DNA of 64,000 nucleotides from Litorivita sp040371945 (GTDB lineage Bacteria; Pseudomonadota; Alphaproteobacteria; Rhodobacterales; Rhodobacteraceae). Under the pieces are notes generated by a model. That model was not told where the DNA came from. It did not search any database and saw only the letters and a list, made by a program, of their open reading frames with translations. Both the position numbers and the translations under genes were made by a program. The stretch spans positions 1,426,001 through 1,490,000 of the forward strand of contig NZ_BAABWS010000001.1 of NCBI RefSeq assembly GCF_040371945.1. Direction: 5' to 3'. How positions within the stretch are numbered: the first letter of the stretch is position 1; every line of letters starts with the position of its first letter. Shown here piece by piece: positions 34,058-42,933 of this stretch.

Positions 34058-35653
34058 CTAGCCCGCCGACCTGGACCCGCCATAGCGCGCCAGCAATTCA
34101 TCCACATGTCCGGCCATGGTCGGCATCACCAACTCGCGATCAAAAAAGCCCGCGCGCAGCGCCGGATCGCGCAAAAGCCGGTCAAGCTTGAGCCGCATAT
34201 CTTGCGCATTTGACGCCTCGAACACAAAACTCTGCGGATCGGCGATCACCTGTTTCGCGCCCACATGGGAGGACACCAAGGACGGCACGCCAAGGCGCGC
34301 CAGCTCCACCGTGACCTGATTAAAGGTCTCCCACCAGATCGACGGCACGATGTTCAAATCGATGTTCTGCGCCAGTTCGCACAGTTGATCGCGCCCGTAT
34401 CCAGGCACGATTTTGACGCTGCGAAAGCGGGTTTCAAGCTGTGCAAGCTGGCGTTTGCGTTGCCCGTCAAACCGCGCCACGATGAGCAGGTCAACCTCTT
34501 CGCGGTAAAACGGATCGTCGATCTGCGCCAAGGCGTCGATCAAGAACGGCAAGCCCTTGGAGGGGATATCATAGCCGATAAAGGAGAGCGTCACCCCGTC
34601 GCGCCCTAGGGTATCCCCCTGCACGCGCGCGGCCCGCAGCGCCTCGCGCTCCTTGGCACAGATCTCGATATCGATCGGCAAGGCCAAGGTCTCGACCGCC
34701 GTGCCCTCGGGCAAAAACCGCAAGGCCGTATCGCGGCACAGGTCCGAGACCGCGAAAATCGCATCCATATGATCGCGCAGCGCCGCGCCATTGGTCTCGC
34801 GCCACGCCTTATAGGCCGCGCCGCCCAGCATCGGCGGGTCCAGCGGCAGGATATTGAGCGGTTTGGTCTTCGCGCTTGGCCGCCATGACTGGCGCTGGCC
34901 CGCTTCGGTTTTCGGGCGCAGGTGCCAATGGCGAAACCGCGTGCGCGCCCCGTGGACCAGATCGCGCGCCAGATTGCGCAGCGCGCGGGCGTAGGATTTG
35001 CTGCCCGAATAGACATCGAACAAAAACCCGCCCAAGGGATGACCGGCCAAACCGCGCCCCTTGATCGCGCCGCCCACGCGGTCAAAGGCGATCAGATCGC
35101 CCATGCGCCGCTCGTGCCCCAAACAGCCCACACAGCGCGTGCCATCGCGGTAATCCGTGCAGGGCAGCCGTTGATCATAGAGCAGCTCGATCTGCGGGCA
35201 CAGCGGCATATAGTTATGAAATGTATAGAACATCCGCCGCGCGCCCGCGTCCTTGGGCAAGCTCAAAACCCCCGCGCCGATGCCTTCGAGGTTGTGGATA
35301 TGGAAGGCATCAAAAGGGCCATGCGCGGCAAGAAATTCGCCCACAAGCCGCGGCGTGACGGGATCGGCGAGCCATTGATCCACCGCATAAAATGCATCAT
35401 GCGCGGGGGCTTTGATCGGTGAATTGATCACGGCAAAGCTCTTGATCCGCGGATCGTCATAGACATTGCCCGTCGCCTCGATGCGCGGTTTGCGATCGAA
35501 AAACCCGTAACGCTCGCCCGAAGAAAGGAAGTAGATCTCGACCCCCTCGCGGGTCAGCAATTCGTCAATCACATTGCGCAGATAGGTCGTGACCCCGCCG
35601 CCCGCCATCACCGGATTGTCAAAGGGCGCCCAGTTGTAAATCAGGATTTTCAT
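34058..35653 (-). CDS. Family 4-type glycosyltransferase (GT-B fold)
   Basis: A 531-residue glycosyltransferase starting MKILIYNWAPFDNPVMAGGG, with the glycine-rich donor/acceptor loop GGGVTTYLRNVID. It has a Cys cluster CTDYRDGTRCVGC near residue 170 that could bind a metal. The C-terminal half carries the GT4 pattern VDLLIVARFDGQRKR, ...VPSIWWETFNQVTVELARLGVPSLVS with the Glu residues of the E-x7-E motif. ATG 35653 overlaps the stop of the upstream HAD gene (ATGA). Cytoplasmic, building the glycan of this locus. Confidence 0.85.
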   Translation of the reverse strand: MKILIYNWAPFDNPVMAGGGVTTYLRNVIDELLTREGVEIYFLSSGERYGFFDRKPRIEATGNVYDDPRIKSFAVINSPIKAPAHDAFYAVDQWLADPVTPRLVGEFLAAHGPFDAFHIHNLEGIGAGVLSLPKDAGARRMFYTFHNYMPLCPQIELLYDQRLPCTDYRDGTRCVGCLGHERRMGDLIAFDRVGGAIKGRGLAGHPLGGFLFDVYSGSKSYARALRNLARDLVHGARTRFRHWHLRPKTEAGQRQSWRPSAKTKPLNILPLDPPMLGGAAYKAWRETNGAALRDHMDAIFAVSDLCRDTALRFLPEGTAVETLALPIDIEICAKEREALRAARVQGDTLGRDGVTLSFIGYDIPSKGLPFLIDALAQIDDPFYREEVDLLIVARFDGQRKRQLAQLETRFRSVKIVPGYGRDQLCELAQNIDLNIVPSIWWETFNQVTVELARLGVPSLVSSHVGAKQVIADPQSFVFEASNAQDMRLKLDRLLRDPALRAGFFDRELVMPTMAGHVDELLARYGGSRSAG

Positions 35654-37776
35654 CGGGTGATCAAACCTATCATGCGATTGAAAAGAGGGGTCAAAAGACC
35701 CAAACGGCTGGCGGCCAGACTGCCTTGGATCCACCTGTCCTCGGCCATCAGGCGCGTCAGATCACGGCGCAGCCGCCACAGGCGCAGCCGCCCGATAAGC
35801 CCGCTTTCAACCACCTCGGACAGGCCCGCATGATGGGTCAACGCGCCAAGCCGCGCCACATCGGCCCGTGTGGGCGCGCCAAAGCGGGCGACAAGCGCCT
35901 CGGCCAAAGCCGCGCGCGCGCCCTTTTGCGGCAGCGGCGACAGGCGCATCAATGCCCCGATCTCGCGCGCCTGATCCAATATGACCTCGGCGTCTGCCGC
36001 CTCTTCGTGTGCATTGGGCGGGGCAAAGACCGGCGCAAGCGCGCCGCTCTCTTGGGGCGCATAATCGCGCAGGCTGCCGCGGCGGCGATCCACGGCAAAA
36101 GGCTCCAGCCACGCGAAATTCAACGACAGCGCCCGCGCGCGCCATGTGCTTTGGTCGATCACCGCAGGCGGCAGCATCTGCGCGCGCGGATGCATCCGGT
36201 CCAGATTGCCCGCATAGTAGCGATTGCCCGCAAAGATCATCAAGCTGAGCCGCGCCGAGGCGCCCTGATCGGCGCCTTGCTCCGCCCGCTCGCGCGCATG
36301 GATATGCGCGCTCAGCGATTTGAGAACCGTGCCCGAATAGCCGATATCGACCAGCAAAATCCGCAGATCAGGCTGGAAAACCCCCTGCTGCTCCAGATAG
36401 AGCGCCGCGCGGTCTTGCTTGGCCGCCAAAGCCGCCGCCAGCGCGGATTTGAGCGCGGGCGTCGCCATCGCGGCCTCCAGCGTCATATCCTCCGCGCCCT
36501 GCCCGTGCATCTGCGGCAGATCCTGCGCCGTCAGCGCAAAGGCGCGCATAACTTGGGTCAGGCTGGCCGCCTCGCCTTGCAACCATTGGGTTTGATCGCG
36601 CAGATAACCCTCCCATTCGGGATCATCGGGCGCGGGCAGGGCCAAAAGCGCGCCGCTGCGGCGGCTGAGCGCCAATTCGCCCATCGTCGGCAGGTCCAGA
36701 TGCGCCGCCGCACCGCTTTGCCGCGCCGCCTCTTCGAGCAGCGGGCGGAAGATCGTGCCGTCACGGGTCAAGAAGAGCACCCGATCATAGCGCCCGCGCA
36801 CCGCTTCGGCCCAAACCTCATGGGCAAAGCCAAGGAAATTGGCGGCAACAAGCCGCGTCAAACGGTCGGTTTGCCCGCCATGGGACGCTTGCGGCCCATT
36901 CTCCACCGCGCGCAAAAACCCGCGCGCCGCGCCGCGCCGCGCATGAACGCGGTGGCGCGCGAGCCGCTCCAGCGCATCCTTGCGCTCTTCGTTGCGGCGG
37001 TTGAAATAATGCAGCGCGTCCCAGCCGTGGGCGCGCGGCTGCGCCACATCATTGGTCCAATTGTCACCCAGATGCAGGCGCGGCCAATCGCGCGATCCCA
37101 GCGTCTCATCGACATGATCAAAGAGCAGACCGCTGTGTTTGGTCACCCCGACGCTGGCCGAAACAAAGATATGGTCGAACAGGTCCAGCAGGTCCAGATC
37201 GGCCAAAAGCCTGCGCAGCCAAGCCTCGCAGAAATACATATCCGAGACCAAAATCACCGTCTTGCCCTGCGCGCGCAGCGCGCGCGCGAAATCGCGCATC
37301 GCCGGATCGACCACCAAGGCGCGGCGCTCTGTCTCGATCTCATAGGCGATCAAAGCCTCGACCGCGCGGGCGCGGGCGCGCGCATCGCCGATATAGGGCG
37401 CCAGCGCCGAGGCGAAAACCTCGGCCAGATCGACCTCGTTGCGATAGGCGGTTTTCGACGCCATGCCTGCGCGTTTCACCGCCTCTTGATGCGCCCCGCG
37501 CGCATGCAGCAACAGGCCGCGCGGCAAGGGGCCGTCATCGCCGGTCAAAGCTGTATCGGCAAATTCGGCGGTCTTGCGATGCACATCCTCAAGGGCGATC
37601 TTGCGCCACACCAGCGTGTCGAACAGATCAAAGCTGACCATCCGGTAGGGCGCGGCGATCTGCGCCAGATCATCGGGGTGGGTGAAGTTGTTGGCGTCCT
37701 TGGACAGATGCGCAAATTTGCGCTTGGCGATCAGCCGCGCGGCCCTTTTGGGGGCAATCGAAACCGCGATCTGCAT
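35650..37776 (-). CDS. Two-domain HAD-type protein of polysaccharide loci (COG5610-like)
   Basis: About 708 residues if begun at ATG 37776. A GTG at 37794 and a TTG at 37854 are in frame, and no strong ribosome site separates them, so the start is uncertain. Domain 1 has HAD motif VSFDLFDTLVWR and VILVSDMYFCEAWL, with the acidic motif HLGDNWTNDV. Domain 2 (about residues 330-600) carries RVLFLTRDGTIFRPLLEE, LALSRRSG and ILLVDIGYSGTVLKSL. The same two domains occur as separate genes at 29638 and 30542. It is coupled to the GT4 gene downstream. Ala/Arg-rich stretches are probably linkers. The gap 37777-38062 shows no gene. Confidence 0.78.
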   Translation of the reverse strand: MQIAVSIAPKRAARLIAKRKFAHLSKDANNFTHPDDLAQIAAPYRMVSFDLFDTLVWRKIALEDVHRKTAEFADTALTGDDGPLPRGLLLHARGAHQEAVKRAGMASKTAYRNEVDLAEVFASALAPYIGDARARARAVEALIAYEIETERRALVVDPAMRDFARALRAQGKTVILVSDMYFCEAWLRRLLADLDLLDLFDHIFVSASVGVTKHSGLLFDHVDETLGSRDWPRLHLGDNWTNDVAQPRAHGWDALHYFNRRNEERKDALERLARHRVHARRGAARGFLRAVENGPQASHGGQTDRLTRLVAANFLGFAHEVWAEAVRGRYDRVLFLTRDGTIFRPLLEEAARQSGAAAHLDLPTMGELALSRRSGALLALPAPDDPEWEGYLRDQTQWLQGEAASLTQVMRAFALTAQDLPQMHGQGAEDMTLEAAMATPALKSALAAALAAKQDRAALYLEQQGVFQPDLRILLVDIGYSGTVLKSLSAHIHARERAEQGADQGASARLSLMIFAGNRYYAGNLDRMHPRAQMLPPAVIDQSTWRARALSLNFAWLEPFAVDRRRGSLRDYAPQESGALAPVFAPPNAHEEAADAEVILDQAREIGALMRLSPLPQKGARAALAEALVARFGAPTRADVARLGALTHHAGLSEVVESGLIGRLRLWRLRRDLTRLMAEDRWIQGSLAASRLGLLTPLFNRMIGLITR

Positions 37777-38062
37777 CCATTGAGAAGCCAGCACTTTTCG
37801 GCCTTTCGTGCCAGTAAACCAATCACCCTGTCGGCGCTTGATAGACCGCGCCAAAGCAGGGCGTCAAGCGCAGCAGCCCGCGCCAAAGCGCCGCTCGGCA
37901 AGGGTCTTGCGACCTGCCCTGAGGACGCGCCTGCCTGCGCCAGACTAGGGCCATTGCCGCGCCTTGGCAAATTGCGCGCCGCCGCCCTTAGCGCGCCGCG
38001 GATCATGGCGCAAAGCGCCCCGCCCGTCAGGGCATAGATCACCAAAACTCGGGAGGTCGGTT

Positions 38063-38139
38063 TGGTAGCGGAGGAGGGACTTGAACCCCCGACACGCGGA
38101 TTATGATTCCGCTGCTCTAACCAACTGAGCTACTCCGCC
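38063..38139 (-). tRNA. tRNA-Met (CAT), elongator type
   Basis: A 77-nt cloverleaf on the - strand including the encoded CCA. The acceptor stem GGCGGAG pairs with CTCCGCT. The D arm reads AGCTCAGTTGGTTAGAGC; the anticodon stem GCGGA/TCCGC encloses a loop with CAT; the T arm has GTTCAAGTC. The elongator rather than initiator type is favoured by the G1-C72-compatible acceptor pairing. CAT could in principle be a lysidine-modified Ile tRNA, but the body fits alphaproteobacterial elongator tRNA-Met. Confidence 0.95.
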
Positions 38140-38210
38140 AAAACCGATGCGGTAGGTATGCCAAGGATGCCAACCCGTCAAGCCCGAAAGCCGCAGAATT
38201 TTGAACTAAT

Positions 38211-38232
38211 CAAACCGCCCGCTTGCGGGGGC
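38211..38232 (-). terminator. Possible terminator after the glutathione peroxidase gene
   Basis: Read on the - strand, GCCCCCGC-AA-GCGGGCGG followed by TTTGATT directly after the stop codon. The stem has a mismatch and the T-run is short, so it is a weak candidate. Confidence 0.4.
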
Positions 38233-38787
38233 TTATTTTGCGTCCAGCAAGGCCGTGATGCGATCGGTGATCTGGCGCGATTGCGGTTTGGCCGCAGAGC
38301 CGAAAACATCGGCCACGCGGCCTTCGCCGTCGAGCAGGACCTTGTTGAAATTCCACGTCGGCTCGAAGCCTGCGGTGGTTTTGAGCCATGCGTAGAAGGG
38401 ATGCGCCTGCGGGCCGCGCACAGGGGTCAGCGTGGTCATCGGCAGGTCCAGACCAAAGGTCAGCTCGCAAAAGGCCTTGACCTCGGCATCGCTGCCAAGC
38501 TCTTGGCGAAAATCGCCCGAGGGCACCGCCAGAACCGTCAGGCCGCGCGCGCGGTAGCGGTCATAAAGCGCCTGAAGCCCGCTATATTGTTTGGTGTAGC
38601 CGCAACGCGAGGCGGTATTGACCACCAAAACCGGTCCGCCGCGATAGGCGCTCAAGCGCAAGACCCCGCCGTCGATGGAGGCAAATTCGAAATCCGGCAC
38701 CGGCTCGGCGGCGCCAGCGCGCGGCGCCCCGAGGGCCAAGGCGGCGGCGCCCGTCACAATCGCGCGGCGGCGGGAAACTCTATGCAT
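38233..38787 (-). CDS. Glutathione peroxidase-family protein, exported
   Basis: A 184-residue thioredoxin-fold peroxidase. The peroxidatic Cys is in NTASRCGYTKQY (about residue 61), followed by the LQALYDRYRARGLTVLAVPS segment and WNFNKVLLDGEG, the family's C-terminal motif. The N-terminus MHRVSRRRAIVTGAAALALG has a twin-arginine-like SRRR before a hydrophobic stretch ending AGA-A, so it is likely sent to the periplasm, possibly by Tat. ATG 38787 follows GAGGT; an earlier in-frame start lacks this. Reduces peroxides with a thiol donor. Stands alone between tRNA-Met and the metal transporter operon. Confidence 0.87.
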   Translation of the reverse strand: MHRVSRRRAIVTGAAALALGAPRAGAAEPVPDFEFASIDGGVLRLSAYRGGPVLVVNTASRCGYTKQYSGLQALYDRYRARGLTVLAVPSGDFRQELGSDAEVKAFCELTFGLDLPMTTLTPVRGPQAHPFYAWLKTTAGFEPTWNFNKVLLDGEGRVADVFGSAAKPQSRQITDRITALLDAK

Positions 38788-38894
38788 CACATGACCTCGG
38801 ATGACCGTTGTTGATCGCTCATGGCGGGCCATATAGCACCGCGCGCCGCCTCGTCCAGAGCGCAGCTCTTCAAAGCGCGCCTCATCCAGAGCGC

Positions 38895-39605
38895 CTAGCC
38901 CCGATCCGCGCCCGCATCCGCGCCGCCCGCATGACGGCAGGCGGGGGCGCTTGGCGCGGCCTCGCCAAGGACCCCGCCGCGCAGCACAAGGCTGCGGGTT
39001 GCGATCTTGCGGCGAAAATGCGGATCATGGCTGACCAGAACCATAGCTTGGGGCAAGGATTGCAAAATCTCCACCAGCCGCGCCTCGTTTTCCTCGTCCA
39101 GAGCATTGGTCGGCTCGTCCAGCAGCAAGGCCGCAGGCGACATCGCCAGAACCGCCGCGAGGCTGACCAACCGCTTTTCCCCGCCCGACAGTTTATGGGT
39201 GATCCGGTCGCGTAGATACATCAGATCGAGCAGGGACAACACGCTGTCGACCTGCGCCATGGCCTCGTCGCGGCTTTGGCCGAGGTTGAGCGGGCCAAAG
39301 GCCACATCCTCGGCCACGGTGGGGCAAAACAACTGGTCATCGGGGTCTTGGAACACCAATCCGGCGCGGCGGCGGACCTCGTGGAAATCGGCCTCGCGGC
39401 GGCGCGGGCGATCAAAGGCGATGACCTCGCCCGAGGCGGGGCGCAGCAACCCGACCATCAGCCGCAAAAGCGTCGATTTGCCCGCGCCGTTGTGGCCGTT
39501 GATCGCCAGCCGCTCGCCTTCGCGCAATTGAAACGACGCGCCCGACAGGACCGGCGCGCGGCCCGCATAGGCGAAATGCACATCGCGCAGGTCAAACAAA
39601 CACAT
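38895..39605 (-). CDS. cbiO: ECF metal transporter ATPase (CbiO/NikO)
   Basis: A 236-residue ABC ATPase. Walker A is GHNGAGKST (about residues 37-45), the Q-loop VFQDPDDQLF (about 82-91) carries the DxDQLF signature typical of ECF-type ATPases, the signature motif is LSGGEKR (about 137-143), Walker B LLLDEPT and the switch His VSHDP. It energises uptake through CbiQ and CbiM. The start overlaps the end of cbiQ by 14 bases. Last gene of a five-gene operon. The tail is Ala/Gly/Asp-rich. Confidence 0.92.
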   Translation of the reverse strand: MCLFDLRDVHFAYAGRAPVLSGASFQLREGERLAINGHNGAGKSTLLRLMVGLLRPASGEVIAFDRPRRREADFHEVRRRAGLVFQDPDDQLFCPTVAEDVAFGPLNLGQSRDEAMAQVDSVLSLLDLMYLRDRITHKLSGGEKRLVSLAAVLAMSPAALLLDEPTNALDEENEARLVEILQSLPQAMVLVSHDPHFRRKIATRSLVLRGGVLGEAAPSAPACRHAGGADAGADRG

Positions 39606-40368
39606 CGGCCACCTCGATCGCGATCAATGCCGCCAGAGCGGCGGCAAACAGCGCGGCAAACTGCCAATCGCTCCGCCCCATGCGAAACCGCTCCAGCAGC
39701 GGAATACGCCCCGTAAAGCCACGGCATTTCATCGCGCCGAGGATACGTTCGGAGCGTTCAATCGCCCGCACCAGCATCATCCCCACCAGATAGCCATAGC
39801 TGCGATAGCTGTGCCAATTGCTGCGCGGGCGAAACCCGCGCGCGCGCATCGCGCCGCGCATACGGGCGTATTCCTCGCCCAGAACCTCGATATAGCGCAC
39901 GGTGAACATCATCAGTTGCACCAAGCGTTCGGGGCAGCGCAGCGCATGCAGCGCGTGGCCCAAGGTCACCGCCTCCATTGTGCCCAAAAGCGCCAGCATC
40001 GCCAGAACCACCGCATTGGCGGTCAACGCAATCTGCGCCGCATGCTGCGCCCCCTCGACGCTGGCCGTCCAGCCGAAAACCGTAAAAAGCGGCGTGCCAG
40101 GTGTGGTGAAGGGCAACATCGCCAAGAGCGCAAAGATGAACATATCCATCGCCGCCATCCGGCGCAGGGTCGCGCCCACCGGCAAATGCGCCATCGCCAT
40201 CAGCGCCAAAGCCATGCCCAGCGCCGCGATCAGCGCGGCAAAGCCCGACAAAGCCACGGTCACCACCGCAAAAGCCGATGCCATCACCACCCGCGCGCGC
40301 GGGTCCACCGCGCCCAATCTTGCGCGCGGGGCCGCATGGGCGGGGGCAAGAGCGGCCAGAAGGCTCAT
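39592..40368 (-). CDS. cbiQ: ECF metal transporter transmembrane coupling protein (CbiQ/NikQ)
   Basis: A 258-residue membrane protein with five or so hydrophobic segments and the coupling-helix motifs AMRARGFRPR and AMKCRGFTGR (the two A-R-G signatures of EcfT proteins), which contact the ATPase. ATG 40368 overlaps the nikL stop (ATGA). Together with CbiO it is the energy-coupling module of the transporter. Confidence 0.92.
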   Translation of the reverse strand: MSLLAALAPAHAAPRARLGAVDPRARVVMASAFAVVTVALSGFAALIAALGMALALMAMAHLPVGATLRRMAAMDMFIFALLAMLPFTTPGTPLFTVFGWTASVEGAQHAAQIALTANAVVLAMLALLGTMEAVTLGHALHALRCPERLVQLMMFTVRYIEVLGEEYARMRGAMRARGFRPRSNWHSYRSYGYLVGMMLVRAIERSERILGAMKCRGFTGRIPLLERFRMGRSDWQFAALFAAALAALIAIEVADVFV

Positions 40369-41030
40369 GCGTCCTGCCCCAGCTTGCGCCGCGCCGCGAT
40401 ATAGAACCCCAGCCCGAAAAGCCCCGCGATATAGCCGATCCCGCCAAGGATATCTTGCATGCTGCGCACCTCTTTGAGGGCGGCGACCTCGCGTTTGAGC
40501 GGGCGCAACTCGTCTTGCAAAAGCTGCGAGAGCGCGGCGCGATCCGCGCCTGCCAAAGCCGCAGCGCCGCCCGAGGCGCCCGCCCCTTGCTGCCACGCCA
40601 GACCGGCGCCAGAGGCATCCGCCCCGCCGCCGCCCGCCGCTGCCAGCGGCGCAGGCGCAGACCCCTCGCGCAGGCCCCGCGGCAGGTCTTCGATCTCGAC
40701 ACGCGCATTCACCACATGGCCCGCGCCCAGATCCGCGTGAAACACATGCGCCACGGCGCGGGTGGGCGTGAAGGTAAAGAAGCCTTCGGCGTCGGTCACC
40801 ACCTCGCCCAAGGGCGCGCCATCACCTGCGCGCACATAGATCACCGTATCGGCGGCAAAGACCCCGTTGGAAAACCCGATCTCGCCTTCAAGCCGCGCGC
40901 CCGCCGCATAGATCGAGGCGATAACCTTATGGGCCGAGACAGGCGCCGCCATCGCGCAAAGCAGCAGCGCCGACAATATCCATCGGCGCGCGCCACGCTT
41001 GCCCGCGCCCGACCTGCGGGCGGCGCTCAT
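40365..41030 (-). CDS. nikL: NikL/CbiL-type accessory protein of an ECF metal transporter
   Basis: A 221-residue exported, membrane-anchored protein. A signal peptide ends at VSA-HKVI, leaving His as the mature first residue, a feature of NikL that suits metal binding. A small beta-rich domain (carboxypeptidase-regulatory-like, VVTDAEGFFTF) follows, then a Gly/Ala linker and a C-terminal membrane helix (DILGGIGYIAGLFGLGFYIAA). It takes the place of CbiN, which is absent. Coupled by ATGA overlaps to cbiM before and cbiQ after it. Confidence 0.78.
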   Translation of the reverse strand: MSAARRSGAGKRGARRWILSALLLCAMAAPVSAHKVIASIYAAGARLEGEIGFSNGVFAADTVIYVRAGDGAPLGEVVTDAEGFFTFTPTRAVAHVFHADLGAGHVVNARVEIEDLPRGLREGSAPAPLAAAGGGGADASGAGLAWQQGAGASGGAAALAGADRAALSQLLQDELRPLKREVAALKEVRSMQDILGGIGYIAGLFGLGFYIAARRKLGQDA

Positions 41031-41638
41031 GCCCAAGCCTCCGGCGCGAAAAGCTCGGGTTTGACTTGCCGCGCCAGCATCACCGCCGCACCGGTCAACA
41101 GCGCCTCGATCACCATGACCGGCAGATGCGCAACGATCACCAATTTCGCCGCAGGCACAAAGGCATCCCCCGTCAGCGCCAAGGCAAAGGCCACCAAAAG
41201 CCCCGTCAAAGCCAAAGAGGCCCCGCCCGCAAATCCGCCCCAGATCGCGGCGCGCGACGGGGCGCTTGCACGGATCATCGGGGTGCACAGGTAATGCATC
41301 ACCACGGCGGGCGCCGCGATCAAAACCGTATTGACCCCGAGCACCGTCAAACCGCCAAAGCCGAAAAACACCGCCTGCAGCAACAGCGCCACAAACAGCG
41401 CCGGAAAAGCCGCCCAGCCCAGCACCAGCCCCGCCATCCCGTTGAGGATCAAATGCACCGAAGACGGCCCCACCGGCACATGAATGAGCGAGGCGACAAA
41501 GAAACAGGCGCTCAAAACCCCCGCCGCCGGAATACGCTCCACCGGCAGGCGTTTGAGCCCCATCGCAATGCCCCCCGCCGCCACAAAGGCACCGCCGATC
41601 ACCACCGGATTGGACAATGCGCCGTCAACAATATGCAT
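41027..41638 (-). CDS. cbiM: Metal-specific S component CbiM/NikM
   Basis: A 203-residue membrane protein beginning MHIVDGAL: the N-terminal amine and His2 are metal ligands in this family. HVPVGPSSVHLILNG (about residues 62-76) supplies the further His ligands. Six to seven hydrophobic segments. It determines specificity for Co2+ or Ni2+, which cannot be told apart by eye. The cobalamin riboswitch upstream argues for cobalt. Begins three bases after nikK and ends in an ATGA overlap with nikL. Confidence 0.92.
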   Translation of the reverse strand: MHIVDGALSNPVVIGGAFVAAGGIAMGLKRLPVERIPAAGVLSACFFVASLIHVPVGPSSVHLILNGMAGLVLGWAAFPALFVALLLQAVFFGFGGLTVLGVNTVLIAAPAVVMHYLCTPMIRASAPSRAAIWGGFAGGASLALTGLLVAFALALTGDAFVPAAKLVIVAHLPVMVIEALLTGAAVMLARQVKPELFAPEAWA

Positions 41639-41641
41639 GGC

Positions 41642-42448
41642 TCACTCCAACCCAAAGGCGCGGATCCAGATCACCGCATCTTGGCTCAGATCCTTGCCGC
41701 CATGCGTCTTGTCCGGCCCGATATCAAGCGCGGCAAAGCCCCAATGGCCCGCGCGCGGCACCGCATAGGTAAACAGGCCATTGTCGTCCGAACGGATCAC
41801 AACCGCCCCGCCTGGCATCGGACCAACGCTGGGCGCGCCCGCTTTGGAGGTCTCCATATCCGGCAGGGCGGCGATATATTCGACCTCGATCTCGGCCCCC
41901 GCCACGGGTTTGCCATCCGCCATCACGCGGCCGGTAAAGCTGCTTCCGGCGATGACATTATAGGGTTTGGAAAGCGGGATGATCTCGGCCGCCATGCCCA
42001 ATTCGGCCTCCCAATCGGTGGGCAATCCGGCGCGGTTGACGTAGCTTTTGGCGAATTGCTGGATGTATTTGTCTTCGCTTTGCTCGAAATAGGGCGCAGG
42101 TTGCAGCGCCAGCACATAATCGCCCGCGCGCCGCACCGGCAGCACCGCATCATAGGCCGCCGCGCTGTTTTGCGCGCCGGCGAACCGCGTCGGCGTGAGG
42201 CTGTCCATCAAATCGATCCGCGCGCCGCGATGCAGGGCGAAAAACGCCTCCGGCGCGCCCATATCCATCACCGGCCCGTTCTCGAACGGGTGCCAGAACA
42301 CCAGCTTGAGCGGCAGATCGCCGGATTTTTCGGGCAGGACCTCGGGCGTATAGACCAATTGGAAATGCGCCTGCGCGGGGGCGCAAACACCCGTCCCCAC
42401 GGCCAGTATGAGGGTGAAAATCGTCTTAAGCATCGCGTTGCTACGCAT
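41642..42448 (-). CDS. nikK: NikK-type periplasmic DUF4198 protein of the metal transporter
   Basis: A 268-residue exported protein with signal peptide ending in APAQA-HF. The mature part is a DUF4198/NikK beta-sandwich (HFQLVYTPE near the N-terminus, FWHPFENGPVMDM, and VIRSDDNGLFTYAVPRAGHWGF near the C-terminus). NikK is thought to bind metal for ECF transporters of the NikKMLQO group. First gene of the operon; AGGAG nine bases before ATG 42448. The leader carries a cobalamin riboswitch. Confidence 0.82.
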   Translation of the reverse strand: MRSNAMLKTIFTLILAVGTGVCAPAQAHFQLVYTPEVLPEKSGDLPLKLVFWHPFENGPVMDMGAPEAFFALHRGARIDLMDSLTPTRFAGAQNSAAAYDAVLPVRRAGDYVLALQPAPYFEQSEDKYIQQFAKSYVNRAGLPTDWEAELGMAAEIIPLSKPYNVIAGSSFTGRVMADGKPVAGAEIEVEYIAALPDMETSKAGAPSVGPMPGGAVVIRSDDNGLFTYAVPRAGHWGFAALDIGPDKTHGGKDLSQDAVIWIRAFGLE

Positions 42449-42589
42449 AAATATAGTCTCCTGCCGCAGCGCGCGATTGCACGGCTTGCGACCAAGGGAC
42501 GGGGGTGTCAGGCGCGGAAAATACTCTGCGCCAGATGCCTACCCCGGCATCCGGTGAACATTGATCGCCGCTCTGCGCGGCCACCACTT

Positions 42590-42765
42590 AGGGCAGGTCT
42601 CCTGACTCGCGGGTCTTTGCTTTGCCGGCCTTCCCGAGGTCACCCCCAGTGGCATTTTTCGGCATCGCTCACCGCTCACAGTTGCGGGGGCAGTCGCGGA
42701 TTCGGCGCCGATTGGCTACTCCTCACCGTGTTCCCTTTTCATCCGGGCGTGGGTTTACCCGGAAC
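42590..42765 (-). promoter_or_regulatory. Cobalamin (B12) riboswitch upstream of the metal transporter operon
   Basis: Reading the - strand, the conserved core CCGCGACTGCCCCCGCAACT lies within 42679-42702. The GCCACTGG...GGGAAGGC helix lies at about 42628-42653 and GAGTCAGGAGACCTGCC at about 42592-42608. These are the diagnostic boxes of the B12 riboswitch in the right order and spacing. It precedes nikK by about 140 bases and should reduce expression when adenosylcobalamin is abundant. The whole gap 42449-42933 holds only this element, the nikK leader and the promoter region of the divergent oxidase gene. Confidence 0.93.
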
Positions 42766-42933
42766 CATAAGCCCGCCCAATTGGCATCTCGCGCGCAGGT
42801 TTGTCAACCGCGCCGACCCGTGCGCGCGGCCAAGACGCCCCCTTGCGCCGCGCGAGTGATCGGCGCAAGCATGGGCAAGGGATTGAGGCGGCGGCCCCTT
42901 CGGCGCCGCCCAAAGGCAGGCGAGGAGAGACAG

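Noticed and set aside
35725..38037. Very long open frame on the + strand antisense to the two-domain HAD gene
   Set aside because: Arg/Gln/His/Ala-rich translation with no domain motifs, a typical GC-rich shadow of the real - strand gene, which carries clear HAD motifs.
38063..38139. tRNA gene as an integration site for a mobile island
   Set aside because: No integrase and no repeat of the tRNA 3' end were found on either side within the window.
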